In this document: positions 37,343-46,472 of the stretch, one piece after another
How the letters are laid out: the number at the start of each line of letters is the position of its first letter
Numbering within the stretch: the first letter of the stretch is position 1
From: Cylindrospermopsis curvispora GIHE-G1
GTDB taxonomy: Bacteria; Cyanobacteriota; Cyanobacteriia; Cyanobacteriales; Nostocaceae
Assembly: GCF_014489415.1 (NCBI RefSeq)
Contig: NZ_CP060822.1
Coordinates: 1,312,311 to 1,376,310 of the forward strand
Length of the DNA stretch: 64,000 nucleotides
Direction: 5' to 3'
Notes under the pieces: model-generated
Told to the model about the DNA's origin: nothing
What the model saw: only the letters and a program-made list of their open reading frames with translations
Databases searched by the model: none
Program-made: the position numbers and the translations under genes

Positions 37343-40300
37343 ATGCCCAAAAATAAAGGTAAAAATCAAATCCACGCCATAATAGATGGTAACGAAGCAG
37401 TTGCTAGAGTTACTTATCCACTAAATGAGGTGATTGCCATCTATCCAATTACACCATCTTCACCCATGGCCGAATCCTCCGATGGATGGATGAGTGATAA
37501 CCGACCAAATGTTTGGGGGGTTGTGCCCACGGTAGTACAGTTACAAAGTGAAGGTGGTGTTGCGGGTGCAGTACATGGAGCTTTACAAACCGGTTCCCTG
37601 ACCACCACATTTACCGCTTCCCAGGGATTAATGTTAATGATCCCCAATATGTATAAAATTGCTGGTGAACTTACCTCCACAGTATTCCACGTCGCAGCGC
37701 GATCGCTCGCAGCGCAAGCACTATCAATTTTTGGAGATCATAGCGATGTCATGGCCACCAGAAGCACTGGTTTTGCCATGTTATGTGCAGCATCAGTGCA
37801 AGAAGCACAGGATTTGGCAGTGATTTCTACCCGCACTAGTTTAGAGTCTCGCATACCATTTCTACACTTTTTTGATGGTTTTCGTACTTCCCATGAGGTA
37901 AATAAAATAGAAATCCTCACCAATGAGGAGTTAAAAAGTTTCATTCCCATAGAGTTAGTTATAGCCCACCGTAAAAGAGCTTTAACACCTGATAATCCAG
38001 TATTAAGGGGAACTGCCCAAAATCCTGATGTTTACTTTCAAGCAAGGGAAACAGTGAATCCATTTTACTTAGCTTGTCCCGACATTACCCAAAGAGTAAT
38101 GGATGAGTTTGGTCAAATGACAGGTCGTCAATATCAACTGTTTGAATACCATGGAGATCCACAAGCTGAGAGAATAATTGTCCTTATGGGTTCAGGTTGT
38201 GAAACAGTCCATGAAACAGTGGACTATCTCAATCAACAGGGAGAAAAAGTGGGTGTGGTTAAAGTAAGACTATATAGACCTTTTGACACCCAGAGGTTTA
38301 TTGATGCTCTACCAGAAACCACCCTAAGTATGGCAGTTTTAGATAGAACTAAGGAACCGGGAGCAATTGGTGAACCTCTATATATAGATGTTATTACAGC
38401 ATTAAGGGAAGCTAAACTCCATAAAATTCAGGTGGTAGGTGGTAGATATGGGTTATCATCAAAAGAATTTACACCTGCTATGGTAAAAGCTGTTTTTGAC
38501 CATTTACTTCCTACAGTCAATGATTCAAGTCAGAATATATCCACTAATACATATCCTAAGAACCATTTTACAGTTGGTATCAGGGATGATGTGACCCATA
38601 GTAGTTTAGGATATGATCCTGAATTTAACATTGAAGCGGATAGTATTGTGAGAGCCATATTCTATGGTTTGGGTGCTGATGGTACAGTTGGTGCTAACAA
38701 AAACTCAATTAAAATTATTGGCGAGGAAACTGACAATTATGCCCAGGGCTACTTCGTCTATGATTCTAAAAAATCTGGATCAGTTACCGTTTCTCATTTA
38801 CGATTTGGTTCTCAACCAATTCGTGCCACTTATTTAATTACCAAAGCTAATTTCCTAGCCTGTCATCAATGGGAATTTGTGGAAAAATTCCCCCTATTGA
38901 AAGACCTGGTTCCCGGTGGGACATTTCTCCTCAATTCACCATATAACCCAGAAGAAGTATGGGATAAATTACCCACCTCTTTACAAGCAGAAATTATCAA
39001 TAAACAAATCAAATTCTATGTAATTAATGCCTACAAAGTTGCCAGAGAATCAGGTATGGGTGGATATATTAACACCGTCATGCAGGTCTGTTTCTTTGGT
39101 GTTTCTGGTGTTTTACCTAGGGAAGAAGCCATAGAAAAGATTAAAAAATCTATTCGCAAAACCTACGGTAAAAAGGGTGAAGAAATTGTGGCCATGAATA
39201 TCCAAGCGGTGGATAAAACCCTAGACAATTTACACCAAATTACCCCAAAAGCAAAAACAGCATTAACCACCTCCCCCTTACAATCACCCATACCCGAGCA
39301 CGCACCCATATTCGTTAAAGATGTGCTAAGCAAAATGATAGCTCGAGAAGGGGATGATTTACCAGTTAGTTGTTTACCTGTAGATGGTACATATCCCACG
39401 GGAACATCAAAATGGGAAAAACGCAACATTGCCGAGGAAATACCAGTTTGGGATCCCCAAGTTTGTATTCAATGTGGTAAATGTGTCATGGTCTGTCCTC
39501 ATGGCGTAATTCGGAGTAAGGTTTATCAACCCGAACAACTAGTAAATGCACCTCCTACTTTCAAAACCGCCAATGCTAAAGAACACCATTGGCATGAATT
39601 GAAATTTACCATTCAGGTTGCAGCAGAAGACTGTACAGGTTGTGCTTTGTGCGTTGATGTGTGTCCAGCCAAAAATAAAGCCCAACCTAAGAAAAAAGCC
39701 ATTAATATGGCACAGCAAAGACCATTAAGAGAACAGGAACGGGAAAATTGGGATTTCTTCTTGAATTTACCCAATCCAGACCGTAGGGACTTGAATTTGC
39801 ATCATATTAATCAACAACAAATGCAAGAACCCCTATTTGAGTTCTCAGGTGCTTGTGCAGGATGTGGTGAAACACCTTATATTAAATTAGTGAGTCAATT
39901 ATTTGGCGATCGCATGGTTGTGGCTAATGCGACGGGTTGTTCATCTATCTATGGTGGTAATTTACCCACCACACCTTGGACAAAAAACTCCGAGGGAAGA
40001 GGTCCAGCTTGGTCGAATAGTCTATTTGAAGATAATGCGGAATTTGGTCTAGGTTTTCGGGTTTCCATAAATAAACAACAGGAAACAGCAGCTTATTTAC
40101 TGCAACAATTAGCATCCCATATAGGGGAAAATTTAGTTAGTGAAATTCTCAACTGTGAACAAAAAACCGAAGCGGATATTTACGAACAAAGAGAACGGGT
40201 GTCAGTTCTCAAACAAAGACTGGAGGAACTAGGGGAATCTGAAATCAGCAACCAGATCAAAAATCTCCAATCCCTAGCTGACTACCTGGTGAAAAAGAGT

Positions 40301-40957
40301 GTGTGGATTATTGGAGGTGACGGTTGGGCCTATGATATTGGTTACGGTGGATTAGATCATGTTATTGCTAGTGGAACTAATGTAAATATTTTAGTATTAG
40401 ACACAGAAGTTTATTCTAATACTGGTGGACAAATGTCCAAATCTACCCCCAAAGGTGCAGTAGCTAAATTTGCTGCGGGAGGTAAAGCAGCAGCTAAAAA
40501 AGATCTAGGTTTAATGGCCATGAACTATGGTAATGTTTACGTTGCTAGTGTGGCCATGGGAGCAAGAGATGAACACACATTAAGGGCATTTTTAGAAGCA
40601 GAAGCTTACGATGGACCGTCCCTAATTATTGCCTACAGTCATTGTATTGCTCATGGTATTAATATGAGTACAGCCATGCAAAATCAAAAAGTTGCTGTGG
40701 ATTCAGGAAGATGGTTATTATATCGTTATCATCCTGACCGATTGCTACAGGGATTAAACCCCCTACAGCTGGATTCTCGCCACCCCAGAATACCTGTGGA
40801 AAATTCCATGTATATGGAAAATAGGTTCAAAATGCTCACCAAAATTAACCCTGGACGAGCTAAGGATTTACTCCAATCCGCTCAAGAGGATGTGAATACT
40901 CGCTGGCAAATGTATCAGTATTTAGCTGCTAGAAAATTCTCAGAACAACAAGAATAA
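37343..40957 (+). CDS. nifJ: Pyruvate:ferredoxin (flavodoxin) oxidoreductase
   Basis: A 1204-residue single-chain PFOR. It converts pyruvate to acetyl-CoA and CO2 with reduction of ferredoxin or flavodoxin, feeding nitrogenase or anaerobic metabolism. N-terminal pyruvate-binding domain (VIAIYPITPSSPMAE), domain III and VI, two 4Fe-4S motifs (CIQCGKCVMVCPHG and CTGCALCVDVCPAKNK), a third cluster Cys pair (CAGCGETP), and the thiamine site (IGGDGWAYDIGYGGLDHV). Length is normal. It is followed 12 bases later by a DHOD-like gene. Confidence 0.97.
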   Translation: MPKNKGKNQIHAIIDGNEAVARVTYPLNEVIAIYPITPSSPMAESSDGWMSDNRPNVWGVVPTVVQLQSEGGVAGAVHGALQTGSLTTTFTASQGLMLMIPNMYKIAGELTSTVFHVAARSLAAQALSIFGDHSDVMATRSTGFAMLCAASVQEAQDLAVISTRTSLESRIPFLHFFDGFRTSHEVNKIEILTNEELKSFIPIELVIAHRKRALTPDNPVLRGTAQNPDVYFQARETVNPFYLACPDITQRVMDEFGQMTGRQYQLFEYHGDPQAERIIVLMGSGCETVHETVDYLNQQGEKVGVVKVRLYRPFDTQRFIDALPETTLSMAVLDRTKEPGAIGEPLYIDVITALREAKLHKIQVVGGRYGLSSKEFTPAMVKAVFDHLLPTVNDSSQNISTNTYPKNHFTVGIRDDVTHSSLGYDPEFNIEADSIVRAIFYGLGADGTVGANKNSIKIIGEETDNYAQGYFVYDSKKSGSVTVSHLRFGSQPIRATYLITKANFLACHQWEFVEKFPLLKDLVPGGTFLLNSPYNPEEVWDKLPTSLQAEIINKQIKFYVINAYKVARESGMGGYINTVMQVCFFGVSGVLPREEAIEKIKKSIRKTYGKKGEEIVAMNIQAVDKTLDNLHQITPKAKTALTTSPLQSPIPEHAPIFVKDVLSKMIAREGDDLPVSCLPVDGTYPTGTSKWEKRNIAEEIPVWDPQVCIQCGKCVMVCPHGVIRSKVYQPEQLVNAPPTFKTANAKEHHWHELKFTIQVAAEDCTGCALCVDVCPAKNKAQPKKKAINMAQQRPLREQERENWDFFLNLPNPDRRDLNLHHINQQQMQEPLFEFSGACAGCGETPYIKLVSQLFGDRMVVANATGCSSIYGGNLPTTPWTKNSEGRGPAWSNSLFEDNAEFGLGFRVSINKQQETAAYLLQQLASHIGENLVSEILNCEQKTEADIYEQRERVSVLKQRLEELGESEISNQIKNLQSLADYLVKKSVWIIGGDGWAYDIGYGGLDHVIASGTNVNILVLDTEVYSNTGGQMSKSTPKGAVAKFAAGGKAAAKKDLGLMAMNYGNVYVASVAMGARDEHTLRAFLEAEAYDGPSLIIAYSHCIAHGINMSTAMQNQKVAVDSGRWLLYRYHPDRLLQGLNPLQLDSRHPRIPVENSMYMENRFKMLTKINPGRAKDLLQSAQEDVNTRWQMYQYLAARKFSEQQE

Positions 40958-40969
40958 CACATACCCATT

Positions 40970-42016
40970 ATGAACCTGACTACCAACTATCTAGGAATGG
41001 AATTAAAATCACCCCTTGTACCTTCTGCTTCTCCTCTTTCTCAAGAGGTGGATAACATCAAATTGATGGAAGATGCGGGTGCGGGTGCTGTGGTCATGCA
41101 CTCACTGTTTGAAGAACAGTTGACTTTGGAAAAATATGAACTCCATCATCATCTTACCTATGGAACGGAAAGTTTTGCAGAAGCATTGACCTATTTTCCT
41201 GAACCAGCAGATTTTCGCGTTGGACCACAAGAATATTTAGAACATATTCGCACAGCTAAGGAGCAAGTCAATATTCCCATCATTGCCAGTTTAAACGGTT
41301 TCTCTCCTGGTGGGTGGACAGAATATGGCCAACTGATGGAGCAAGCAGGAGCATCTGCACTGGAATTAAATATCTACTATGTTCCTACCAATCCAGATTT
41401 AACCAGTGCGGAAGTAGAACAGAATTATATTGATATTCTCCAGTCAGTCAAAAAATCGGTGACAATTCCCGTTTCCGTCAAACTCAGTCCCTATTTTACT
41501 AATACTGCTAATATGGCAAAACGTTTAGACCGTGCTGGAGCTGATGGACTGGTCTTATTTAATCGGTTTTATCAACCCGACATTAATTTAGAAACCCTAG
41601 AGGTTGAACCCCAGGTTCTTTTAAGTACGCCCCAAGCCATGCGGTTACCCCTGCGCTGGATAGGGATCCTCTATGGTCATATTCACGGTAGTCTTGCTGC
41701 AACTAGTGGTATTCACAATGCTCAGGATATCATTAAAATGCTTATGGTTGGTGCAAGTACAACCATGCTCTGCTCTGTAATTTTGCGAAATGGAATTAAT
41801 TATCTTAAATCATTACAGCAGGATGTAATTAAATGGATGGAAACCCACGAATACGAATCCGTTAGACAAATGCAAGGTACCATGAGTCAGCTCAACTGTC
41901 CCGATCCTACCGCTTTTGAAAGGGCTCAATATATGAAAGTTTTGCAAAGTTATCAACCGGAATCGGAAAAAAAAGATACAAATCTCAACGCAGATAGGTT
42001 AGTTGGTCACAGATAA
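40970..42016 (+). CDS. Dihydroorotate dehydrogenase-like protein
   Basis: A 348-residue FMN-type TIM barrel. It starts NLTTNYLGMELKSPLVPSAS, has the phosphate/FMN-binding regions VKLSPYF and GIHNAQDIIKMLMVGASTTM, and belongs to the clade commonly linked to nifJ in cyanobacteria. It is not the usual PyrD of pyrimidine synthesis. The physiological substrate is unknown. It begins 12 bases after nifJ, so the two are surely cotranscribed, and pfkA follows after 39 bases. Confidence 0.85.
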   Translation: MNLTTNYLGMELKSPLVPSASPLSQEVDNIKLMEDAGAGAVVMHSLFEEQLTLEKYELHHHLTYGTESFAEALTYFPEPADFRVGPQEYLEHIRTAKEQVNIPIIASLNGFSPGGWTEYGQLMEQAGASALELNIYYVPTNPDLTSAEVEQNYIDILQSVKKSVTIPVSVKLSPYFTNTANMAKRLDRAGADGLVLFNRFYQPDINLETLEVEPQVLLSTPQAMRLPLRWIGILYGHIHGSLAATSGIHNAQDIIKMLMVGASTTMLCSVILRNGINYLKSLQQDVIKWMETHEYESVRQMQGTMSQLNCPDPTAFERAQYMKVLQSYQPESEKKDTNLNADRLVGHR

Positions 42017-42055
42017 TAGGTCACTGGTATTAAGAAATTTAAGGTAGTTGGTAAT

Positions 42056-43168
42056 ATGAAACGCATTGGCATCCTCACAAGTGGTGGAGACTGTCCGGGG
42101 TTAAATTGTGTGATTCGCGCAGTCGTAAGTCATGCCATACTAACGTATAATTGGGAGGTGGTTGGCATTCCTTATGCTACCCAAGGGTTACAGCAAAGAC
42201 AAACTATCCCCTTAAGTATACATGGTTGGAATTTACGGGGAATAGATCCTTTATTGAATATGGGGGGGACAATTTTAGGTAGTATCAACGAGGGAGATAC
42301 CCTTGCTGCTGCTGGGGAAATTTTGTCCGGTTATGAAGCTTTGGGTTTGGATGCTCTAATTGCTGTAGGTGGAGATGGGAGTTTAAAAATCATCCATGAA
42401 TTAGCTACTATGGGAAATTGGCATTTAGTTGGTATTCCTAAAACTATTGATAATGATGTGGCTTTGACCGAACGTTCTATAGGTTTTGACACAGCAGTTA
42501 ATACTATTGTGGATGCCATTAACCGTCTCACATTTACTGCTGCTAGTCATGATAGGGTAATGATTGTAGAGGTTATGGGACGCACTGCTGGTCATTTAGC
42601 TCTCCATTCTGGGATTGCTGGTGGTGCGGATGTAATCTTAATTCCGGAAATACCATATACCATTCAGGGTATTTGTGACCATTTGAAGGAACTTCGAGAT
42701 ACTTGGAAAAGGAAATTTGCCATTGTGGTGGTTGCTGAAGGTGCTACACTCTGTTCAGAAGATTTAAATAATGGTCATAGGGTGACTGTGGAGAATATAC
42801 CAGATGCTAACATTGGATCTGCCAAATGTGGTCGTGGTCAATATGTTGCAGCACAAATTTCCAATTTTGCCCATGGTTTCGATACCAGGGTTTCTGTACT
42901 AGGTCATATTCAAAGGGGTGGTATTCCCTCAGCTCTAGACCGTCTGGTTGCTACCGCTTTTGGTAAAACCGCAGTGGATTTAGTTGCTCAAGGGAAAAAT
43001 CATCAAATGTTGGCCTGGCAAAATGGCAAAGTTACAAGTATTCCCATCGAAAGTTCTTTGAATCAAAGTCCTCAGCTTGTAGATCCAAAATCAGATTTGG
43101 TAGAGATTGCTCATGCTTTAGGTATATATGTAGGACTTACTGAAAAAATGACTAAGGTTTTAGTTTAG
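42056..43168 (+). CDS. pfkA: 6-phosphofructokinase (group III-like)
   Basis: A 370-residue phosphofructokinase. Starts RIGILTSGGDCPGLNCVIRA; nucleotide/phosphoryl site AVGGDGSLKI; substrate site GIPKTIDNDVALTERS; HIQRGGIPSALDR near the C-terminus. Gly in GGDGS with Lys in PKTIDND is the G104/K124 pattern of group III enzymes, seen with ATP-using members; PPi-PFKs have Asp in GGDD. It is the third gene after nifJ. Its 3' end overlaps the convergent kinase gene by nine bases. Confidence 0.92.
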   Translation: MKRIGILTSGGDCPGLNCVIRAVVSHAILTYNWEVVGIPYATQGLQQRQTIPLSIHGWNLRGIDPLLNMGGTILGSINEGDTLAAAGEILSGYEALGLDALIAVGGDGSLKIIHELATMGNWHLVGIPKTIDNDVALTERSIGFDTAVNTIVDAINRLTFTAASHDRVMIVEVMGRTAGHLALHSGIAGGADVILIPEIPYTIQGICDHLKELRDTWKRKFAIVVVAEGATLCSEDLNNGHRVTVENIPDANIGSAKCGRGQYVAAQISNFAHGFDTRVSVLGHIQRGGIPSALDRLVATAFGKTAVDLVAQGKNHQMLAWQNGKVTSIPIESSLNQSPQLVDPKSDLVEIAHALGIYVGLTEKMTKVLV

Positions 43169-46100
43169 GAAATTCATGGGGGAGGAATCTCCCCTAATCA
43201 CCATGCTCATACTACTTAACAAATCGCTGGCACTATAGGGTTTTAGCAAAACTCCTTGTATTTTCATGTTAGCAGATTTTGGAATTGCTTCTATAGTGGA
43301 TATTCCACTGCAAGCAATTATCTTCACCAATGGATTAATTTTTTTCATGGCTTGAATAGTAGCGATGCCATCTATCTTGGGCATCATTATGTCCATTAAA
43401 ACTACACTGATATCTTGTTTATATTGACCATAAATGGCGATCGCCTCCATACCATTACTAGCAGTGAGGGTGTCATAATTGTGGGTTTCTAAAATCATCC
43501 TAGTCACATCCCGAATTTGTGGTTCATCATCCACTATTAAAATCAATTCCCCTCTTCCTATTTCTGTGGGCAATTCTTGTGGAAGGGGGGGGTGTGGAGC
43601 TTCTATGGATGGTAGAAACACTTCAAATTTACTTCCTTGTCCCTGTTGGGTATAAAATTGCAGGTGACCATTATGCTTTTGAATAATTCTAGAGACTATG
43701 GATAAACCTATGCCAGATCCCACACCATTTTGTTTAGTGGTAAAAAATGGTTCAAAAATCTTATCTGCTACTGCTTGTGACATTCCTATTCCCGTATCAA
43801 TGATGGTAATGAGAATATAGTGTCCCTCTTGTAATTTTTCATTTATCAAATTATCCCGATCAATAAAAGTATTTTCCGCTGCTATAGTTAGCACTCCTCC
43901 CGATGGCATAGCATTGAGAGCATTAACCACTAAATTTATCATTATCTGATACAATTCGGTACTATCTCCAAACACGGTGGCCAGATTATTAGCTATTTTA
44001 GTTTTCAACTTAATAGACTTAGGAAAAGTGTGTTTAGCAAGGTTAACAATTTCTAAAATTAGGTGTTTAATTTGCACAATTGTCCATTCATTACTTGCTC
44101 CCCTGGCAAAAGAGAAAACTTGTTTAACCAAGGAAGAAGCTCGTGTGGCATTGTCCTCAATCATGGTCAACAATTGGGGATGGGTAATATGGTCTTGCAG
44201 AGATTTACGTTTGAGCAGTTGAGCTGAGCCTAAAATAGGTGTCAATATATTATTTAAATCGTGGGCAATACCACAAGCTAAAGTGCCAATGCTTTCTAGT
44301 CTCTGGGTACGTAAAAATTGCTCTTCTAGTTGTTTTTTATCTGTGATGTCTGTATCCACAATCAAAATAGATTTTGGTTGCCCATCTCCATCAAACATGA
44401 GTGTCCAACGACTCTCAACTGTCACCTCTTCTCCGGATTTCTTGTATTTGTGTAATACTCCTTGCCAACTTCCCGATCTAACCACAGCTTTTAGAGCAAT
44501 TACTTCTTGTTTCATCGCTGTTTTTTGAGAAAATAAATCCCTCAGATGTTTGCCTATGGCTTCCTCTTTAGTCCAACCATATATCCTGCGCGCTCCCTGA
44601 TTCCAAAATAATATCTCAGTCTGAAAATCTCTCACAAAAATAGCATCAGTGGCAATATCTAGTAGAGCTGCTTGTTCATAGAGTTTTTGTTCTTTTTGTT
44701 TGTAGGCGGATATATCTTGCACTGTGCCAATCATGCGGGTAGCTTCCCCTTTTTCGTTACAGAAAACCTGTGCCGTGCTAGTTAACCAGTGTAAACTACC
44801 ATCGGGCCAAATAGCACGAAATTCAATGGTAAATCCGCTTTTTTTATCCAGGGCTATCGTTAATTTATTACTTAAAACTTCTGCGTCTTCTGGATGAATT
44901 AACTTGAGTAAATCTTCATAACAGGATGGAGATATAGTACCTCTTGGCAGTCCGTACATTGGCCCAACACTTTCAGACCACATATAGTCCTTAGTGATTA
45001 AGTTACAATCCCATATACCCATTTTGGCAACTTCTAGGGCTAAGGTCAGTCTCGTTTCACTTTCTCGTAGTGCTATTTCTGTTTTTTGATGTTGTCTGAT
45101 TTCTGCTTGCAAGGTTTGATTCAGTTGCACCAATTCTTCTGTACGTTTTGCTACTCTCTGTTCCAAATCCTCCGCTGCTCTGGTCAACACTTCCTCGGCT
45201 TTTTTGCGATCGCTAATATTGTTAATTAACCAGATCCAACTATGTTCTTTTTTATGGGGATCGTATATGCCAACTATTTTCACACTAGCTGGAAAAAGTT
45301 TTCCTTTTCTTGGTTGCAGGTAAATTTCTTGCTCTAGTGATTCTTGTTGTGGTTGAAAATCTGCTATTTGGCAAGTGAATTGCTGACGATATTTTGGAGC
45401 AATAAAGACTATGATTGGTTTACCTATTAGGTATTGTTTTTCTACGGAAAGTAAGGTTGATGCGGTTCGGTTGGCATTTTTAATTATGCCCACTTTGTCA
45501 GTTACCAAGTAACAATAGGGTGTAAGTTCAAATAATTGATGATAGCGGTTTCTTTCCAATTCAGCTAACTCATGGGCAATTACTAATTGTTGATTTTGTT
45601 GTCTGAGTTCTTCTTCTATAATTTGTAATTCTTCTATGGTTTGCTGGAATTCTTCTTGAATATTGACTTGCTCTGTTAATCTCTGGATACCATTGGCATC
45701 TTTTCCAGGATCCAGTTGTTTCCACAACACACGTTGTCTGATAATTCCTACAACTTTACCCTGATCATCTATTACTGGTAAATGATCTATTTCATTCCTG
45801 CTAAAGGTTGATACTAAAGTTCCAATATTTAGTACATTTGATATATTTGACAGTTTGAGTGTGGTGACTGGTTGGGTCATCACTTCTACAATTTTCGTTT
45901 CAGCAAGATTCCTACCACTAGCAACTACTCTGGCCAAATCTGTTAAAGTGAATATTCCTAACAACTTTTTGTCTGTTTCGATTAAAACGTAGCTAGTTAC
46001 CTCCTGTTTCGTGTTACTCTCTGAATCCCAATTTCCAGACTGAGGAAATTGGGATCCAGGATGTCCATGGTTCCGTTTCTGGTTCATTAAAACAATTGCG

Positions 46101-46240
46101 TCTAATACGGAAGTGTCAGGACTGACCCATAAGGGCTGAGGATCGATAACCTGATACACATCTAAATCCGTATCCCTGGTAGAATCTAAACTTATCTGCT
46201 CAATTCGCTGGTCCTGGGAAAAATCGGGAGGTGGATACAT
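43160..46240 (-). CDS. Hybrid histidine kinase with CBS, three PAS, HisKA, HATPase and receiver
   Basis: A 1026-residue cytoplasmic sensor. Domains in order: a CBS pair (about 30-185, ligand likely a nucleotide), coiled coil (190-235), PAS 1 (235-350), coiled coil with EELVQLNQTLQAEIRQHQ, PAS 2 (395-515), PAS 3 (520-635), HisKA with the phosphoacceptor in GIAHDLNNILTPIL, HATPase (N-box LVVNALNAMPSGG; VGSGIGLSIVSRI), and a C-terminal receiver (LIVDDEP; phosphoacceptor Asp in VVLMDIMMPKIDG). No transmembrane helix is seen. The signal is unknown; the neighbour pfkA/ppsA setting suggests energy or carbon state (inference). Confidence 0.92.
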   Translation of the reverse strand: MYPPPDFSQDQRIEQISLDSTRDTDLDVYQVIDPQPLWVSPDTSVLDAIVLMNQKRNHGHPGSQFPQSGNWDSESNTKQEVTSYVLIETDKKLLGIFTLTDLARVVASGRNLAETKIVEVMTQPVTTLKLSNISNVLNIGTLVSTFSRNEIDHLPVIDDQGKVVGIIRQRVLWKQLDPGKDANGIQRLTEQVNIQEEFQQTIEELQIIEEELRQQNQQLVIAHELAELERNRYHQLFELTPYCYLVTDKVGIIKNANRTASTLLSVEKQYLIGKPIIVFIAPKYRQQFTCQIADFQPQQESLEQEIYLQPRKGKLFPASVKIVGIYDPHKKEHSWIWLINNISDRKKAEEVLTRAAEDLEQRVAKRTEELVQLNQTLQAEIRQHQKTEIALRESETRLTLALEVAKMGIWDCNLITKDYMWSESVGPMYGLPRGTISPSCYEDLLKLIHPEDAEVLSNKLTIALDKKSGFTIEFRAIWPDGSLHWLTSTAQVFCNEKGEATRMIGTVQDISAYKQKEQKLYEQAALLDIATDAIFVRDFQTEILFWNQGARRIYGWTKEEAIGKHLRDLFSQKTAMKQEVIALKAVVRSGSWQGVLHKYKKSGEEVTVESRWTLMFDGDGQPKSILIVDTDITDKKQLEEQFLRTQRLESIGTLACGIAHDLNNILTPILGSAQLLKRKSLQDHITHPQLLTMIEDNATRASSLVKQVFSFARGASNEWTIVQIKHLILEIVNLAKHTFPKSIKLKTKIANNLATVFGDSTELYQIMINLVVNALNAMPSGGVLTIAAENTFIDRDNLINEKLQEGHYILITIIDTGIGMSQAVADKIFEPFFTTKQNGVGSGIGLSIVSRIIQKHNGHLQFYTQQGQGSKFEVFLPSIEAPHPPLPQELPTEIGRGELILIVDDEPQIRDVTRMILETHNYDTLTASNGMEAIAIYGQYKQDISVVLMDIMMPKIDGIATIQAMKKINPLVKIIACSGISTIEAIPKSANMKIQGVLLKPYSASDLLSSMSMVIRGDSSPMNFLN

Positions 46241-46277
46241 TGGGAGATAAGAACAAAGGAAGGAGGATGTTTTTTTC

Positions 46278-46316
46278 CCAGATATCCCTAAATTCTGGAG
46301 AAATTTAGGGATCTGG
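46278..46316. repeat. Long inverted repeat between ppsA and kinase genes
   Basis: CCAGATATCCCTAAATT and AAATTTAGGGATCTGG pair over about 16 bp with a 2-base bulge and a short loop. It lies 40 bases upstream of the kinase start. No T run follows on either strand within it, so it may be a processing or regulatory structure rather than a terminator. Confidence 0.5.
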
Positions 46317-46472
46317 ATTCACCGATACTTTTTTGCTAAATAGTGCTAACAAATACATAAGTTGAGATTTTCTCCCAACCAACTGGACTCCTTAGAGGTC
46401 ACTTAAAGTCGGGATTCTCACTTGATCATTCTGTTTCTATAGTGTAGCACAAGTTGGCAAGTTATTCACAAG

